64,000 nucleotides of DNA from Streptomyces buecherae (GTDB taxonomy: Bacteria > Actinomycetota > Actinomycetes > Streptomycetales > Streptomycetaceae), in NCBI RefSeq assembly GCF_014295035.1, contig NZ_CP060404.1, forward strand, positions 2,878,501 to 2,942,500, read 5' to 3'. Both the position numbers and the translations under genes were made by a program. Shown piece after piece: positions 1 through 7,896 of this stretch. The notes under the pieces were generated by a model. That model saw only the letters and a program-made list of their open reading frames with translations, ran no database searches and had not been told where the DNA came from. The first letter of the stretch is position 1; each line of letters opens with the position of its first letter.

Positions 1-2051
1 TCGCGGGTCAGGTCGGGCGTGGGCCCGTGGCCCGCGTCCGGCAGCTCCGCGAGCAGCCCGGCGTGCAGCTCGGCCGGGGCGATCACCGCGACCCGGCCGC
101 CGTCCCTGGCCACCGCCGCCTGGCGCGCGACGGCCACGGCCAGCTCCGCCGGTTCGGCGCGCAGCGCCCAGGGCCGCACCCCGGTGGAGCGCACCGAGCC
201 CGGCGCCCGGAACGCGGGGTCGTGCGCGCGCAGGTACGCGGCGGCCACCTCCATGATCTCGGCGGGCGTGCGGTAGTTGACGCCCAGCCGCACGTGCTCC
301 CAGCGGTCGCCCACGTACGGCGTGAGGACGCGCTCCCAGGAGCCGAGCCCGGCGGCGTCCGCGGTCTGGGCCGGGTCGCCGACCAGCGTCATGGAACGCG
401 TCGGCACCCGCCGCATCAGCAGCCGCCAGGCCATCGCCGACAACTCCTGCGCCTCGTCCACGACGATGTGGCCGAACGCCCAGGTCCGGTCGGCCGCCGC
501 GCGCTCGGCCGCGCTGCGGTGGTCGGCCTCCTCGTGCCGCTCGGCCATCCGCTCGGCGTCGATGATGTCGTGCGCCGCGAGCACCTCGGACTCCTCGTCC
601 TCGAACTCGTACGTCTCCGAGCCCGCCGACAGCTCCAACACGCCCTGCGCGTACGCGATCCGCTCCTGGCGCGCGGCCTCGGCCGCGACGCGGGCCGCGC
701 TGTCGTCCTCGCCGAGCAGTTCGGCCGCCTCGTCCAGCAGGGGCACGTCGGCCTCGGTCCAGGCCCCGCCCGCGCGTCGGATCAGCGCGACCGAGGTCTC
801 GTCCAGGTGGGTCGGCTCGGCCAGGAAGTCGGCGACGAACTCCTGCGGGGTGAGCCTCGGCCACAGCTCGTCGATGGCCGCGTGCACCTCGTGGCTCGTC
901 GCGATCTCCTTGCCCATCTGCGCCAGGTCGTCGGGTCCGAGCAGGTTGGGCCCGCCGAACGGGTCGGCGCCGATCCGCTCGGCCAGTTGCGCGGTGAGCG
1001 CGTCGATGACGTGGAAGGCGAAGGTGGGCCGGGCCAGGTTGTGCGGCAGCCCGCTCTCGCGGGCCCGCCAGCGCGCGTCCTCGGCCATGGCCCGGTCCAA
1101 CCGGAGCGTCCCGTACCCCTCGTGGTCGATCTCCCGGGCCCGCTCCGGCACGGTCTGCCGCTCCCGCAACGCCTTGGCCAGCACGTCGGCCATCGCGGCC
1201 CGCCCCTTGACCTCGGCGGCGGCCGGGCTGTCGGTGCCGGTGGCGCGCACGCCGGGGAAGAGTTCGCCCAGGGTGGCCAGCAGCACGCCGGTCTCGCCGA
1301 GCGAGGGCAGCACGTCGCCGATGTAGCTGAGGAAGGCCGGGTTCGGGCCGACGATCAGCACGGCGCGGCGGGCCAGCAGCTCGCGGTGCTCGTACAGCAG
1401 GTACGCCGCCCGGTGCAGCGCGACGACGGTCTTGCCGGTGCCGGGGCCGCCCTCGACGACCAGGACGCCCTGGTGCGGCGCCCGGATGATGCGGTCCTGC
1501 TCGGCCTGGATGGTGCGGACGATGTCGTGCATCCGCCCGGTGCGCGCCGCGTCCAGCGCGGCCAACAGCACCTCGTCGGCGTCGGCGCCCTCGTGGCCGG
1601 TACGGGTCGGGTCCTGGAGGTCCATCAGCTCGTCGTGCAGCGCGGTGACGGTGCGTCCCTCGGTGCTGATGTGCCGCCGGCGCCGCAGGCCCATCGGGGA
1701 ATGCCCGGTGGCCAGGTAGAAGGGCCGTGCGACATCCGCCCGCCAGTCGATTACCAGGGGCGTACGGGACGCGTCGTCCTGGCGAATTCCGATGCGCCCG
1801 ATGTGATGACTCTGGCCGTCCCGGAAGTCAAGGCGACCGAAACAGAGCCCGTTCTCCCCCGCATTGATCGCACTGAGCAGCCCGGCCTGCTCCGCCACCT
1901 GCGTATCCCGCTCAAGCCTGGCCTGGAAACCGTTCCCCACCTGCACGAGCGCGGCCCGCATCGCCTCCTCGGCCTGCTCCCTGAGCTGATCGAGCCGGGC
2001 ATAGAGGCCGGTGATGAATTGCTGTTCCTGCCGCATTTCCTCGGTTGACAA
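1..2051 (-). CDS. helR: HelR/HelD-type RNA polymerase-recycling ATPase (3' end beyond window)
   Basis: UvrD/Rep-like superfamily 1 ATPase of the HelD/HelR group, which enters RNA polymerase, frees stalled complexes and in actinobacteria can protect RNAP from rifamycins. Seen: an N-terminal charged coiled coil (about residues 1-45), Walker A GGPGTGKT near residue 200, and Walker B VDEAQE near residue 530, followed by a region starting MAWRLLMRR. About 683 residues are visible and the C-terminus is outside the window. I chose a TTG start (residues STEEMRQEQ) because GGGAG lies 5 nt upstream; an in-frame GTG two codons earlier (2057) is the alternative. Transcribed alone, downstream of moeZ. The subtype (HelR rather than HelD) is inferred from the family and not proven. 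Confidence 0.85.
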   Translation of the reverse strand, partial: MSTEEMRQEQQFITGLYARLDQLREQAEEAMRAALVQVGNGFQARLERDTQVAEQAGLLSAINAGENGLCFGRLDFRDGQSHHIGRIGIRQDDASRTPLVIDWRADVARPFYLATGHSPMGLRRRRHISTEGRTVTALHDELMDLQDPTRTGHEGADADEVLLAALDAARTGRMHDIVRTIQAEQDRIIRAPHQGVLVVEGGPGTGKTVVALHRAAYLLYEHRELLARRAVLIVGPNPAFLSYIGDVLPSLGETGVLLATLGELFPGVRATGTDSPAAAEVKGRAAMADVLAKALRERQTVPERAREIDHEGYGTLRLDRAMAEDARWRARESGLPHNLARPTFAFHVIDALTAQLAERIGADPFGGPNLLGPDDLAQMGKEIATSHEVHAAIDELWPRLTPQEFVADFLAEPTHLDETSVALIRRAGGAWTEADVPLLDEAAELLGEDDSAARVAAEAARQERIAYAQGVLELSAGSETYEFEDEESEVLAAHDIIDAERMAERHEEADHRSAAERAAADRTWAFGHIVVDEAQELSAMAWRLLMRRVPTRSMTLVGDPAQTADAAGLGSWERVLTPYVGDRWEHVRLGVNYRTPAEIMEVAAAYLRAHDPAFRAPGSVRSTGVRPWALRAEPAELAVAVARQAAVARDGGRVAVIAPAELHAGLLAELPDAGHGPTPDLTR

Positions 2052-2090
2052 TTCCACTCCCGACGCGTTAAGCTTCCCGCAGATGACTTG

Positions 2091-2176
2091 ATTCCGCGTT
2101 TTCTTCTGACGAAGACACGAAGGATCAAATATACGCAGAGATAAGCCCCGGATGTCAATTCATCCGGGGCTTATCT
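2091..2176 (-). promoter_or_regulatory. helR promoter region with 16-bp inverted repeat around the -35 box
   Basis: A perfect inverted repeat (arms 2139-2154 and 2161-2176, AGATAAGCCCCGGATG and its complement, 6-nt centre) lies 88 nt upstream of helR. Read on the minus strand, its centre and edge give TTGACA, followed after 18-19 nt by GTATATT, a good sigma70-type promoter. The palindrome is therefore placed as an operator; a terminator role is the other reading, although no U-run follows on the minus strand. It is not the published rifamycin-associated element sequence as I know it. Confidence 0.55.
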
Positions 2177-2277
2177 CTTTTGCGCACGCGCCGCCTCACA
2201 CGCGGCGGCGGTGGCGGTACGTGGGAGCGGCGCGGGCGACGGGCGGCCCGGGGCCCGGCCCGCGGCCGGACACGCGC

Positions 2278-2317
2278 GGGGCCGGGTCCGCCGCTGACTG
2301 ACGGTGGACCCGGCCCC
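2278..2317 (-). terminator. moeZ terminator hairpin
   Basis: Perfect 12-bp stem GGGGCCGGGTCC / GGACCCGGCCCC with a 16-nt loop, about 60 nt downstream of the moeZ stop codon. GC-rich hairpins without a strong U-run are usual for this kind of genome. Confidence 0.7.
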
Positions 2318-2378
2318 TGCGCTCGTGCTCCCGGCCGCGCGGCGACGCCGCCGCGGGTCGCAGGGCGTGCCGTGGCGG

Positions 2379-3557
2379 TCAGTAGACCGGCTTCTCCGGC
2401 TCGATCTGGTGGACCCAGCCGATCACGCCGCCGCCCACGTGCACCGCGTCCGCGAAGCCCGCGGACTTGAGCACGGCGAGCACCTCGGCCGACCGGACGC
2501 CCGTCTTGCAGTGCAAGACGATCTTCTTGTCCTGCGGAAGGCCCTGCAGGGCGTCGCCCATCAGGAACTCGTTCTTCGGGATCAGCCGGGCGCCGGGGAT
2601 GGAGACGATCTCGTACTCGTTCGGCTCGCGGACGTCGATGATCTCGATGCCCTCGCCGTCGTCGATCCACTGCTTGAGCTGCTTGGGCGTGATGGTCGAA
2701 CCCTGCGCCGCCTCCTGGGCCTCCTCCGAGACCACGCCGCAGAACGCCTCGTAGTCGATCAGCTCGGTGACCGTCGCGTTCGGACCGCAGACCGCGCAGT
2801 CGGGGTCCTTGCGGACCTTGACCTGGCGGTAGGTCATCTCCAGGGCGTCGTAGATCATCAGGCGGCCGACCAGCGGCTCACCGATGCCGGCGAGCAGCTT
2901 GATGGCCTCGTTGACCTGGATGGAGCCGATCGAGGCGCACAGCACCCCGAGCACGCCGCCCTCGGCGCAGGAGGGCACCATGCCCGGCGGCGGGGGCTCC
3001 GGGTACAGGCAGCGGTAGCACGGGCCGTGCTCGCTCCAGAACACGGACGCCTGGCCGTCGAAGCGGTAGATCGAACCCCACACGTACGGCTTGTTGAGCA
3101 GCACGCACGCGTCGTTGACCAGGTAACGCGTGGCGAAGTTGTCCGTGCCGTCGACGATCAGGTCGTACTGGGAGAAGATCTCCATCACGTTCTCCGCCTC
3201 AAGGCGGTCCTCGTGCAGCACGACGTTCACGTACGGGTTGATGCCGAGGACGGTGTCGCGCGCGGACTCCGCCTTGGAGCGGCCGATGTCGGCCTGGCTG
3301 TGGATGATCTGGCGCTGCAGGTTCGACTCGTCGACCTCGTCGAACTCCACGATGCCGAGCGTGCCGACGCCGGCGGCCGCCATGTACATCAGGGCGGGCG
3401 AGCCGAGGCCGCCCGCGCCCACACAGAGCACCTTGGCGTTCTTCAGTCGCTTCTGCCCGTCCATTCCCACATCGGGAATGATCAGGTGACGCGAGTACCT
3501 GCGGACCTCGTCCACGGTGAGCTCGGCAGCCGGCTCGACCAGGGGTGGCAGCGACAC
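2379..3557 (-). CDS. moeZ: MoeZ: sulfur-carrier adenylyltransferase/sulfurtransferase
   Basis: E1-like enzyme that adenylates the C-terminus of small sulfur-carrier proteins (MoaD, CysO, ThiS-like) and passes sulfur to them through its rhodanese domain. Seen: ThiF/MoeB domain with GAGGLG near residues 47-52 and the DxxDxSNLQRQ segment; two zinc pairs CYRC and CAVC; a C-terminal rhodanese domain with the active loop HCKTGVRS. The 392-aa length fits the family. GTG start chosen because GGAG lies 6 nt upstream and the protein then begins SLPPLVEPAAEL, as in relatives; the longer frame would run back to 3632. A SigR-type promoter precedes it. Its mycobacterial orthologue sits beside the DUF3152/FasR/RhlE block seen here at 17-25 kb. 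Confidence 0.93.
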   Translation of the reverse strand: MSLPPLVEPAAELTVDEVRRYSRHLIIPDVGMDGQKRLKNAKVLCVGAGGLGSPALMYMAAAGVGTLGIVEFDEVDESNLQRQIIHSQADIGRSKAESARDTVLGINPYVNVVLHEDRLEAENVMEIFSQYDLIVDGTDNFATRYLVNDACVLLNKPYVWGSIYRFDGQASVFWSEHGPCYRCLYPEPPPPGMVPSCAEGGVLGVLCASIGSIQVNEAIKLLAGIGEPLVGRLMIYDALEMTYRQVKVRKDPDCAVCGPNATVTELIDYEAFCGVVSEEAQEAAQGSTITPKQLKQWIDDGEGIEIIDVREPNEYEIVSIPGARLIPKNEFLMGDALQGLPQDKKIVLHCKTGVRSAEVLAVLKSAGFADAVHVGGGVIGWVHQIEPEKPVY

Positions 3558-3599
3558 GGGGAACTCCGTAGTTGATGGGAGCAGCGTTGTTCTTCTGGT

Positions 3600-3625
3600 A
3601 ACACTGCCACGCGGTGTCTCATTCC
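3600..3625 (-). promoter_or_regulatory. SigR-type promoter of moeZ
   Basis: Minus strand reads GGAAT, exactly 18 nt, then GTT, the consensus of the thiol-stress ECF sigma factor SigR. It lies about 45 nt upstream of the moeZ GTG start, the correct side and distance. It predicts moeZ induction under disulfide stress. Confidence 0.75.
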
Positions 3626-4368
3626 GTGACACCTGGTCCGATGCGCGAGACGATTTCGTCCCAGTAGCCGGGCAGCGTCTCCCACGCGTCGGCCTGGCCG
3701 TGGCCCTGCCGGTCGGTGAAGTAGATCGTGCCCGCTCCCTGCCAGCGCGCGATGCGCAGCGCCTCGTCCAGATGCGTGCGGGGCACGCCGTGCACCAGGT
3801 GGCAGAACCGCTCGGGCGGGTAGTCGGCCGTCCACGCGGCGGCCTGCGACCACCGGTAGTCGGCCCACTGCCCGGAGAAGGTCACCAACTGGTCGGCGCT
3901 CTCCACGTAGCTCGGATGCGGGTGCGTGCCGTGCGCGAACACCAGGTACGCCGGCGCGCGCAGGGCGCGCAGGGTGGTCGCGATCCGGCGCACCTCGGCG
4001 AGGCCCGGCCGCTCGGTGGGACATCGATCGAGGTAGAAGCCGTCCACCTGGTACCACTCCAGGAAGCGGTGCGCGTCCGAGAGCAGTTCACCGAACGGGC
4101 GGGTGCCGAACCGCACGTCGAGGTGGCCGAGCACCCGGCCGCGCGCCTCGTGCAACCGGGCCGCCGCCGCCAGGCAGTGCGGATCGGGGCGGGCGCCGGG
4201 GCCGCGCGCCACGTTGAGCACCGCCCAGTGCAACGGGGTGTACGGGCGCGCCAGTTCGGCCCACTCGGCCGGCGCCACCAGCGGGTGCGCGCAGCCGGGC
4301 ACCCCGAAGCCGAGCCGGCCCGCCACCGCACCCGTGCGCCGGGTGCCGGTGGAGGTCACATACGGCAT
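3619..4368 (-). CDS. Spherulin-4/GH135-like glycoside hydrolase (last gene of glycan cassette)
   Basis: Single-domain TIM-barrel protein of the spherulation-specific family 4 (GH135-like), related to fungal Sph3, which cuts alpha-1,4-linked GalNAc in galactosaminogalactan. 249 aa; first barrel strand near residue 50 (LNVARGPG), GHLDVRFG near 81-88, and the acidic strand VDGFYLD with Asp109 and Asp114 as candidate active-site residues. No signal peptide is visible, so it may act inside the cell or leave by an unknown route. ATG at 4368 overlaps the 3' end of the epimerase gene by 13 nt, so the two are translated together. Substrate is not shown by the sequence; GalNAc-containing glycan is inferred from family and neighbours. 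Confidence 0.8.
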   Translation of the reverse strand: MPYVTSTGTRRTGAVAGRLGFGVPGCAHPLVAPAEWAELARPYTPLHWAVLNVARGPGARPDPHCLAAAARLHEARGRVLGHLDVRFGTRPFGELLSDAHRFLEWYQVDGFYLDRCPTERPGLAEVRRIATTLRALRAPAYLVFAHGTHPHPSYVESADQLVTFSGQWADYRWSQAAAWTADYPPERFCHLVHGVPRTHLDEALRIARWQGAGTIYFTDRQGHGQADAWETLPGYWDEIVSRIGPGVTE

Positions 4369-5420
4369 GCCGCCTCCATCCAGATGTCGGCCAGGGATTC
4401 CTCCAGGCCGATCCGCGTCCGCCAGCCCAGCCGGTCGCGCGCGGTGCGCACGTCCGCCTGCTGCCAACTGCCGCAACCGTCCGGGTACACGTGCCCGACC
4501 GGCCCCGTCGGGTGGTCGGGCCCGTGCTCGCCCCGGCCGTGCCCGGGGCCGTGGCCGGACCCGCCCGCCGGGCCGTGGCCGGCGCCGAGCGGCAGCCCGT
4601 GTCCGCCGGCGTGCGCCAGACCGGGGGGCTGGGCGGGGTGCGGCACGGAGCGCAGCGGGTGCGATCCGCCCTCCATGTCGTGCAGCGCGCCACCGAAGCC
4701 CGCCACCCGGGCCAGCACGGCGGCGGCGTCCCGCATCCGCACGGCCCGGCCGGTGCCGATGTTCACCACGCCCTGGGCGGCCGACAACGATGCCGCGTGG
4801 ACGGCCCGCGCCACGTCCCGTACGTCGACGAAATCGCGTTGCGCGCCGAGCCCGGGGAACTTCAGCTCGTTGTCGCCCGCCTGCATCGCGCGCCGCATGG
4901 TGTCGGCGAGCCGGCCGAGCGGCGAGCCGGGCGGGGTGCCGGGCCCGACCGGCGAGAACACGCGCAGCACGATGGCGTCGAGCCCGGAACCGAGGACCAG
5001 CTCCGTCGCGGCCAGCTTGCTCACCCCGTACGGGCCGCCCGGGCGCGGGATGGCGTCCTCCGCGGTGGACGAGCCGGGCTGCGATGGCCCGTACTCGGCG
5101 GAGCAGCCGAGCTGCACCAGGCGGGCGCCGCAGCCACTGCGCCGCAGCGACTCGCAGATGGTGGCGACGGCCACCGTGTTGTGCCGGGTCAGCTCCCGGG
5201 CGCCGCCACGCGTCGTGCCCGCGCAGTTGATCACCACGCCGGGGTGGACGGCGTCCAGGAACCGGGTCAGCGCCCCGGGGCTGCCGGTGGACAGGTCGAA
5301 CCGGACGTCGGCGGCGTCGCCCCGGCCCAGCTCGGTGAGCTGCACCGCCGGGTCGGCGAGCAGATGGTCGGCGACGTAGCGCCCGATGTAACCACTGGAG
5401 CCGAGCAGGAGAACGCGCAT
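4356..5420 (-). CDS. NAD-dependent sugar-nucleotide epimerase/dehydratase
   Basis: Extended short-chain dehydrogenase of the UDP-sugar epimerase type, 354 aa. Seen: NAD-binding GSSGYIG at residues 7-13; catalytic Ser about 107 (GCSAEYG), Tyr131 and Lys135 (YGVSK). A His/Gly-rich insert (about residues 254-310) interrupts the substrate-binding half and is unusual for the fold. The ATG overlaps by one base with the TGA of the 48-aa upstream gene (TGATG), and its own end overlaps the GH135 gene. Likely makes or interconverts the nucleotide sugar used by the PelF-like transferase; which sugar is unknown. Confidence 0.85.
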   Translation of the reverse strand: MRVLLLGSSGYIGRYVADHLLADPAVQLTELGRGDAADVRFDLSTGSPGALTRFLDAVHPGVVINCAGTTRGGARELTRHNTVAVATICESLRRSGCGARLVQLGCSAEYGPSQPGSSTAEDAIPRPGGPYGVSKLAATELVLGSGLDAIVLRVFSPVGPGTPPGSPLGRLADTMRRAMQAGDNELKFPGLGAQRDFVDVRDVARAVHAASLSAAQGVVNIGTGRAVRMRDAAAVLARVAGFGGALHDMEGGSHPLRSVPHPAQPPGLAHAGGHGLPLGAGHGPAGGSGHGPGHGRGEHGPDHPTGPVGHVYPDGCGSWQQADVRTARDRLGWRTRIGLEESLADIWMEAACRM

Positions 5421-5566
5421 CAGCCACGCCCCCGTTCCGCGGTGCCGCTGACGAGCGGGGCGCCGGCGGCGCGACGGCACTGGGGACGGGCTGTCCCGGC
5501 GAGCCGGACGGCTCCGGGGGTCCCGGCCGCACGGCGGGCGGGGCGGTCGACGGAATGGTTGGTCAT
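5420..5566 (-). CDS. 48-aa small basic protein coupled to the epimerase gene
   Basis: Not recognised. A 48-codon frame starts with ATG after an excellent AAGGAG eight nt upstream and ends in TGATG, overlapping the epimerase ATG by one base. The peptide is Arg/Ala/Gly-rich with one Cys (residue 30), no membrane segment and no signal peptide. Either a real small protein or a coupling cistron that delivers ribosomes to the epimerase start. Without it the epimerase would have a poor ribosome-binding site of its own, which is the main support. Confidence 0.5.
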   Translation of the reverse strand: MTNHSVDRPARRAAGTPGAVRLAGTARPQCRRAAGAPLVSGTAERGRG

Positions 5567-5685
5567 CTCGCTTGCTCCTTGTGAGGGTTGCGCCGCCCCG
5601 GCCCCGTGGACGGGAGGTGCGGCGGCAGAGGTCGTGGGTCGTGCGCCGGCTTGCGCGGCGCACGCGGTGCCGGCGGCGGTGCGCC

Positions 5686-7896
5686 CTACGGGGACACGGC
5701 CGGGCCACGGGATCGCCGCGCCCAGCCCTCGCACGGCGCGGGGCTGCCCGCGCCGATCTCCCGTGGCACAGCGCCGCGACGGCGGGTGCCGTCGGTCGCC
5801 GTGCGCGTGGACGTGGCGTCCCGCACCGGGGTGCGGTGCGCGCCGGTGTCGGGGGCGGCGGGGTGACCGCCCCGGGTGGCTGGGCCCGTGTCGTACGCGC
5901 GCGGGCGCGCGCCGGCCGGCGGGTGGGCGTCGGCGGCGTGCGCCCAGGGGCGGGCGAGCGCGCCGAGCGCGTAGGCGCCCAGCACCAACGCGCCGGTGGC
6001 GCAGGCGAGCGTGGTCACGGTCGCGGGCCCGCCGACCGCGACCAGGCGCTCGACCGGTCGGGCCAGCCCCGCGCCCCGGGGCGCTTCGGCGGCCAGCGCG
6101 GTCGCCACCGCCGCCGCCTCGATCCCGCAGGCCAGGGCGAGCCCGCGGCGCGCGGCGCGGCGGAACCCGTGCGCGGACAGCAGGCGCGCGACGAACAGCA
6201 GCAGGCCGAGCGCGCCGGCGGCGAGCGCGGCCCCGGGCCCGAAGCCGGGTCGCGGTCCTAACCCGTGCCACGACAGGGCGCACCAGGCCGCGACGAGCAG
6301 CGCGCCGAGCGCGCACCCGAACAGCGCCAGCGCACCAGCGAACGCCCTGCGCGCCCCCGTCGCGAACCCCGCCAACTCCCGGCTCGCCCACAGCGCACGG
6401 CGGGTGCGCGCGGCGAACCACCGCGCGCACCAGGCGGCGGGCGGCCACGCGCCGATGAGCGCCGCCACGCCCACCGCGCCGGGCGCGACCTGCCGCCAGT
6501 CGTCGGACCCCCGCCACTCGTGGAAGTCGGGCCACCCCTGGAGATCGAGCCAGCCGTGCGGGTCGGGCCACCCGCCGAGGCCCGGAAGGCTCGGGTACGG
6601 CGGCTGCCCGGTGCTCCAGCCGGCACCGAGCGCGCCCGCCAGCGCCTCGGTGAGCAGCCAGTTCCCACCCAGCAGGAACCCGAACAGCCAGCACCACCAC
6701 ACCGGCCCGAGCCCCCACCGCCACGGCACGCGCCGAGACCGGCGCGCGGAGGCCGAAGCCGACTTCCCGCGCGCCACGCCGCGCCCCGGCGCACCGCCGC
6801 ACGCCGCACCGCCCGCGCGCGGGGTGCTCGCGCGGGAGCAGACGAACGGGGCGCCGGCAGGGGGTCGCGCCGGCGAGCCGTACGGCGGGGCCGCGGGCGC
6901 GGCGTGCCCGCACGGGGTGTGCTCGAACGGGGCGTACGCGTACGGGGGGTAGGGGTCCGGTGGGTGGGCGTCGGGGGCGTACGCGTACGGGGCGTTCTCG
7001 TACGCGTGGGGCGTGGGGTACGGGTACGGGTACGGGTACGGGTACGGGTACGCCGAGGCGACGGGCGGGGTGGCGGGGCCGTACGGGCTGGCGGCGGGTG
7101 CGCCGGGGTGGTCGGCCCCGGCGGCTCCGGCGGCTCCGGCGGCCGGCCGTGGTGCTGTGTCGTCCGCCAGTGCGCCGGCGCGTGGCGTTCTGGCGTACAA
7201 CTCCTCGGCCAGCGAGAACACGTCGCGATGCCGGTAGCGCGCGGCGGAGCGGTCGCCGACCCCGCGCGCCTCAAGCCCCGCGGCGATCTCCCACGGGTCG
7301 ACGGCCCGCTCGCACAGCTCGCGGTGCTGGTGCAGCAACTGCCGCACCGGATCGACGTACCTCCCGCGCCGCCGCTCCCCCGGCCGCGCCCGCCCGGCGC
7401 CCGGGCCCGGGCCCGACGAACCAGCGCCGGCCGACCGCGCGGGGGCGGGCCCCTCGTCGTCCGACGGCGCCTCGATCGACGGCGTCTCGTCAGACGGCGC
7501 GCCATCCGACGAGGCGGCCTGCGCACGCCCGAAGGCCGCAGGGGCAGCCGGAGTCGAGGCAGCCGGGGTCGGGGCGGGCGTCACCGAGGCGGGCGGGCCG
7601 TCGTCGGTCGGGTCGGTGGGGTGGGGGCGTGGGCCGAGGGGGGCCGGGTGGCGGGGCGCCGAAGCGGACGGTTCCGCATCGGCCGGCCCGCCTCGCCCGC
7701 CGGGGGTGCGCACCTCCCGCGTGGTCTCGGCCGTCGCGCGAGGCTCCGCAGCGCCGGCCAGCGGGGCGGGACCGGCGTGGTGCGGGGGACGCGGGTCGGG
7801 TTCGGGCGCGGTCGGGACGGCGGGCGTCGGGCCGGTGGCGGCGGCGCTGGCCGGGGGCGGGGGCGGGGTGTCGGGGGCCCGCTCGGGCGGCGTCAT
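5686..7896 (-). CDS. Large integral membrane protein of the glycan cassette
   Basis: 736 aa, function unknown. Residues 1-170 are Pro/Ala-rich and disordered. Residues about 170-235 hold a short conserved-looking helical block (VDPWEIAAGLEARG, HRDVFSLAEELYAR). Then comes a Pro/Tyr-rich linker with a (Pro-Tyr)n run near residue 285. About six hydrophobic helices follow between residues 389 and 650 (for example WWCWLFGFLLGG), and a charged tail. ATG overlaps the TGA of the upstream transferase gene (ATGA), so the pair is translationally coupled. Likely the membrane anchor or export partner of the PelF-like transferase, but it has too few helices to be PelG itself. Confidence 0.75.
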   Translation of the reverse strand: MTPPERAPDTPPPPPASAAATGPTPAVPTAPEPDPRPPHHAGPAPLAGAAEPRATAETTREVRTPGGRGGPADAEPSASAPRHPAPLGPRPHPTDPTDDGPPASVTPAPTPAASTPAAPAAFGRAQAASSDGAPSDETPSIEAPSDDEGPAPARSAGAGSSGPGPGAGRARPGERRRGRYVDPVRQLLHQHRELCERAVDPWEIAAGLEARGVGDRSAARYRHRDVFSLAEELYARTPRAGALADDTAPRPAAGAAGAAGADHPGAPAASPYGPATPPVASAYPYPYPYPYPYPTPHAYENAPYAYAPDAHPPDPYPPYAYAPFEHTPCGHAAPAAPPYGSPARPPAGAPFVCSRASTPRAGGAACGGAPGRGVARGKSASASARRSRRVPWRWGLGPVWWCWLFGFLLGGNWLLTEALAGALGAGWSTGQPPYPSLPGLGGWPDPHGWLDLQGWPDFHEWRGSDDWRQVAPGAVGVAALIGAWPPAAWCARWFAARTRRALWASRELAGFATGARRAFAGALALFGCALGALLVAAWCALSWHGLGPRPGFGPGAALAAGALGLLLFVARLLSAHGFRRAARRGLALACGIEAAAVATALAAEAPRGAGLARPVERLVAVGGPATVTTLACATGALVLGAYALGALARPWAHAADAHPPAGARPRAYDTGPATRGGHPAAPDTGAHRTPVRDATSTRTATDGTRRRGAVPREIGAGSPAPCEGWARRSRGPAVSP
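7015..7052. repeat. GGGTAC hexamer microsatellite inside the membrane-protein gene
   Basis: About six tandem copies of a 6-nt unit (+ strand GGGTAC), encoding alternating Pro-Tyr on the minus strand. Because the unit is six bases, slippage changes repeat length without breaking the frame. Confidence 0.85.

Noticed and set aside
27-2048. Very long plus-strand open frame opposite helR
   Set aside because: It is the mirror of a high-GC3 gene; helR on the minus strand has clear Walker motifs and a ribosome-binding site.
2139-2176. Palindrome read only as a transcription terminator of moeZ
   Set aside because: moeZ already has a perfect 12-bp hairpin at 2278-2317, and no U-run follows on the minus strand; kept as a secondary option.
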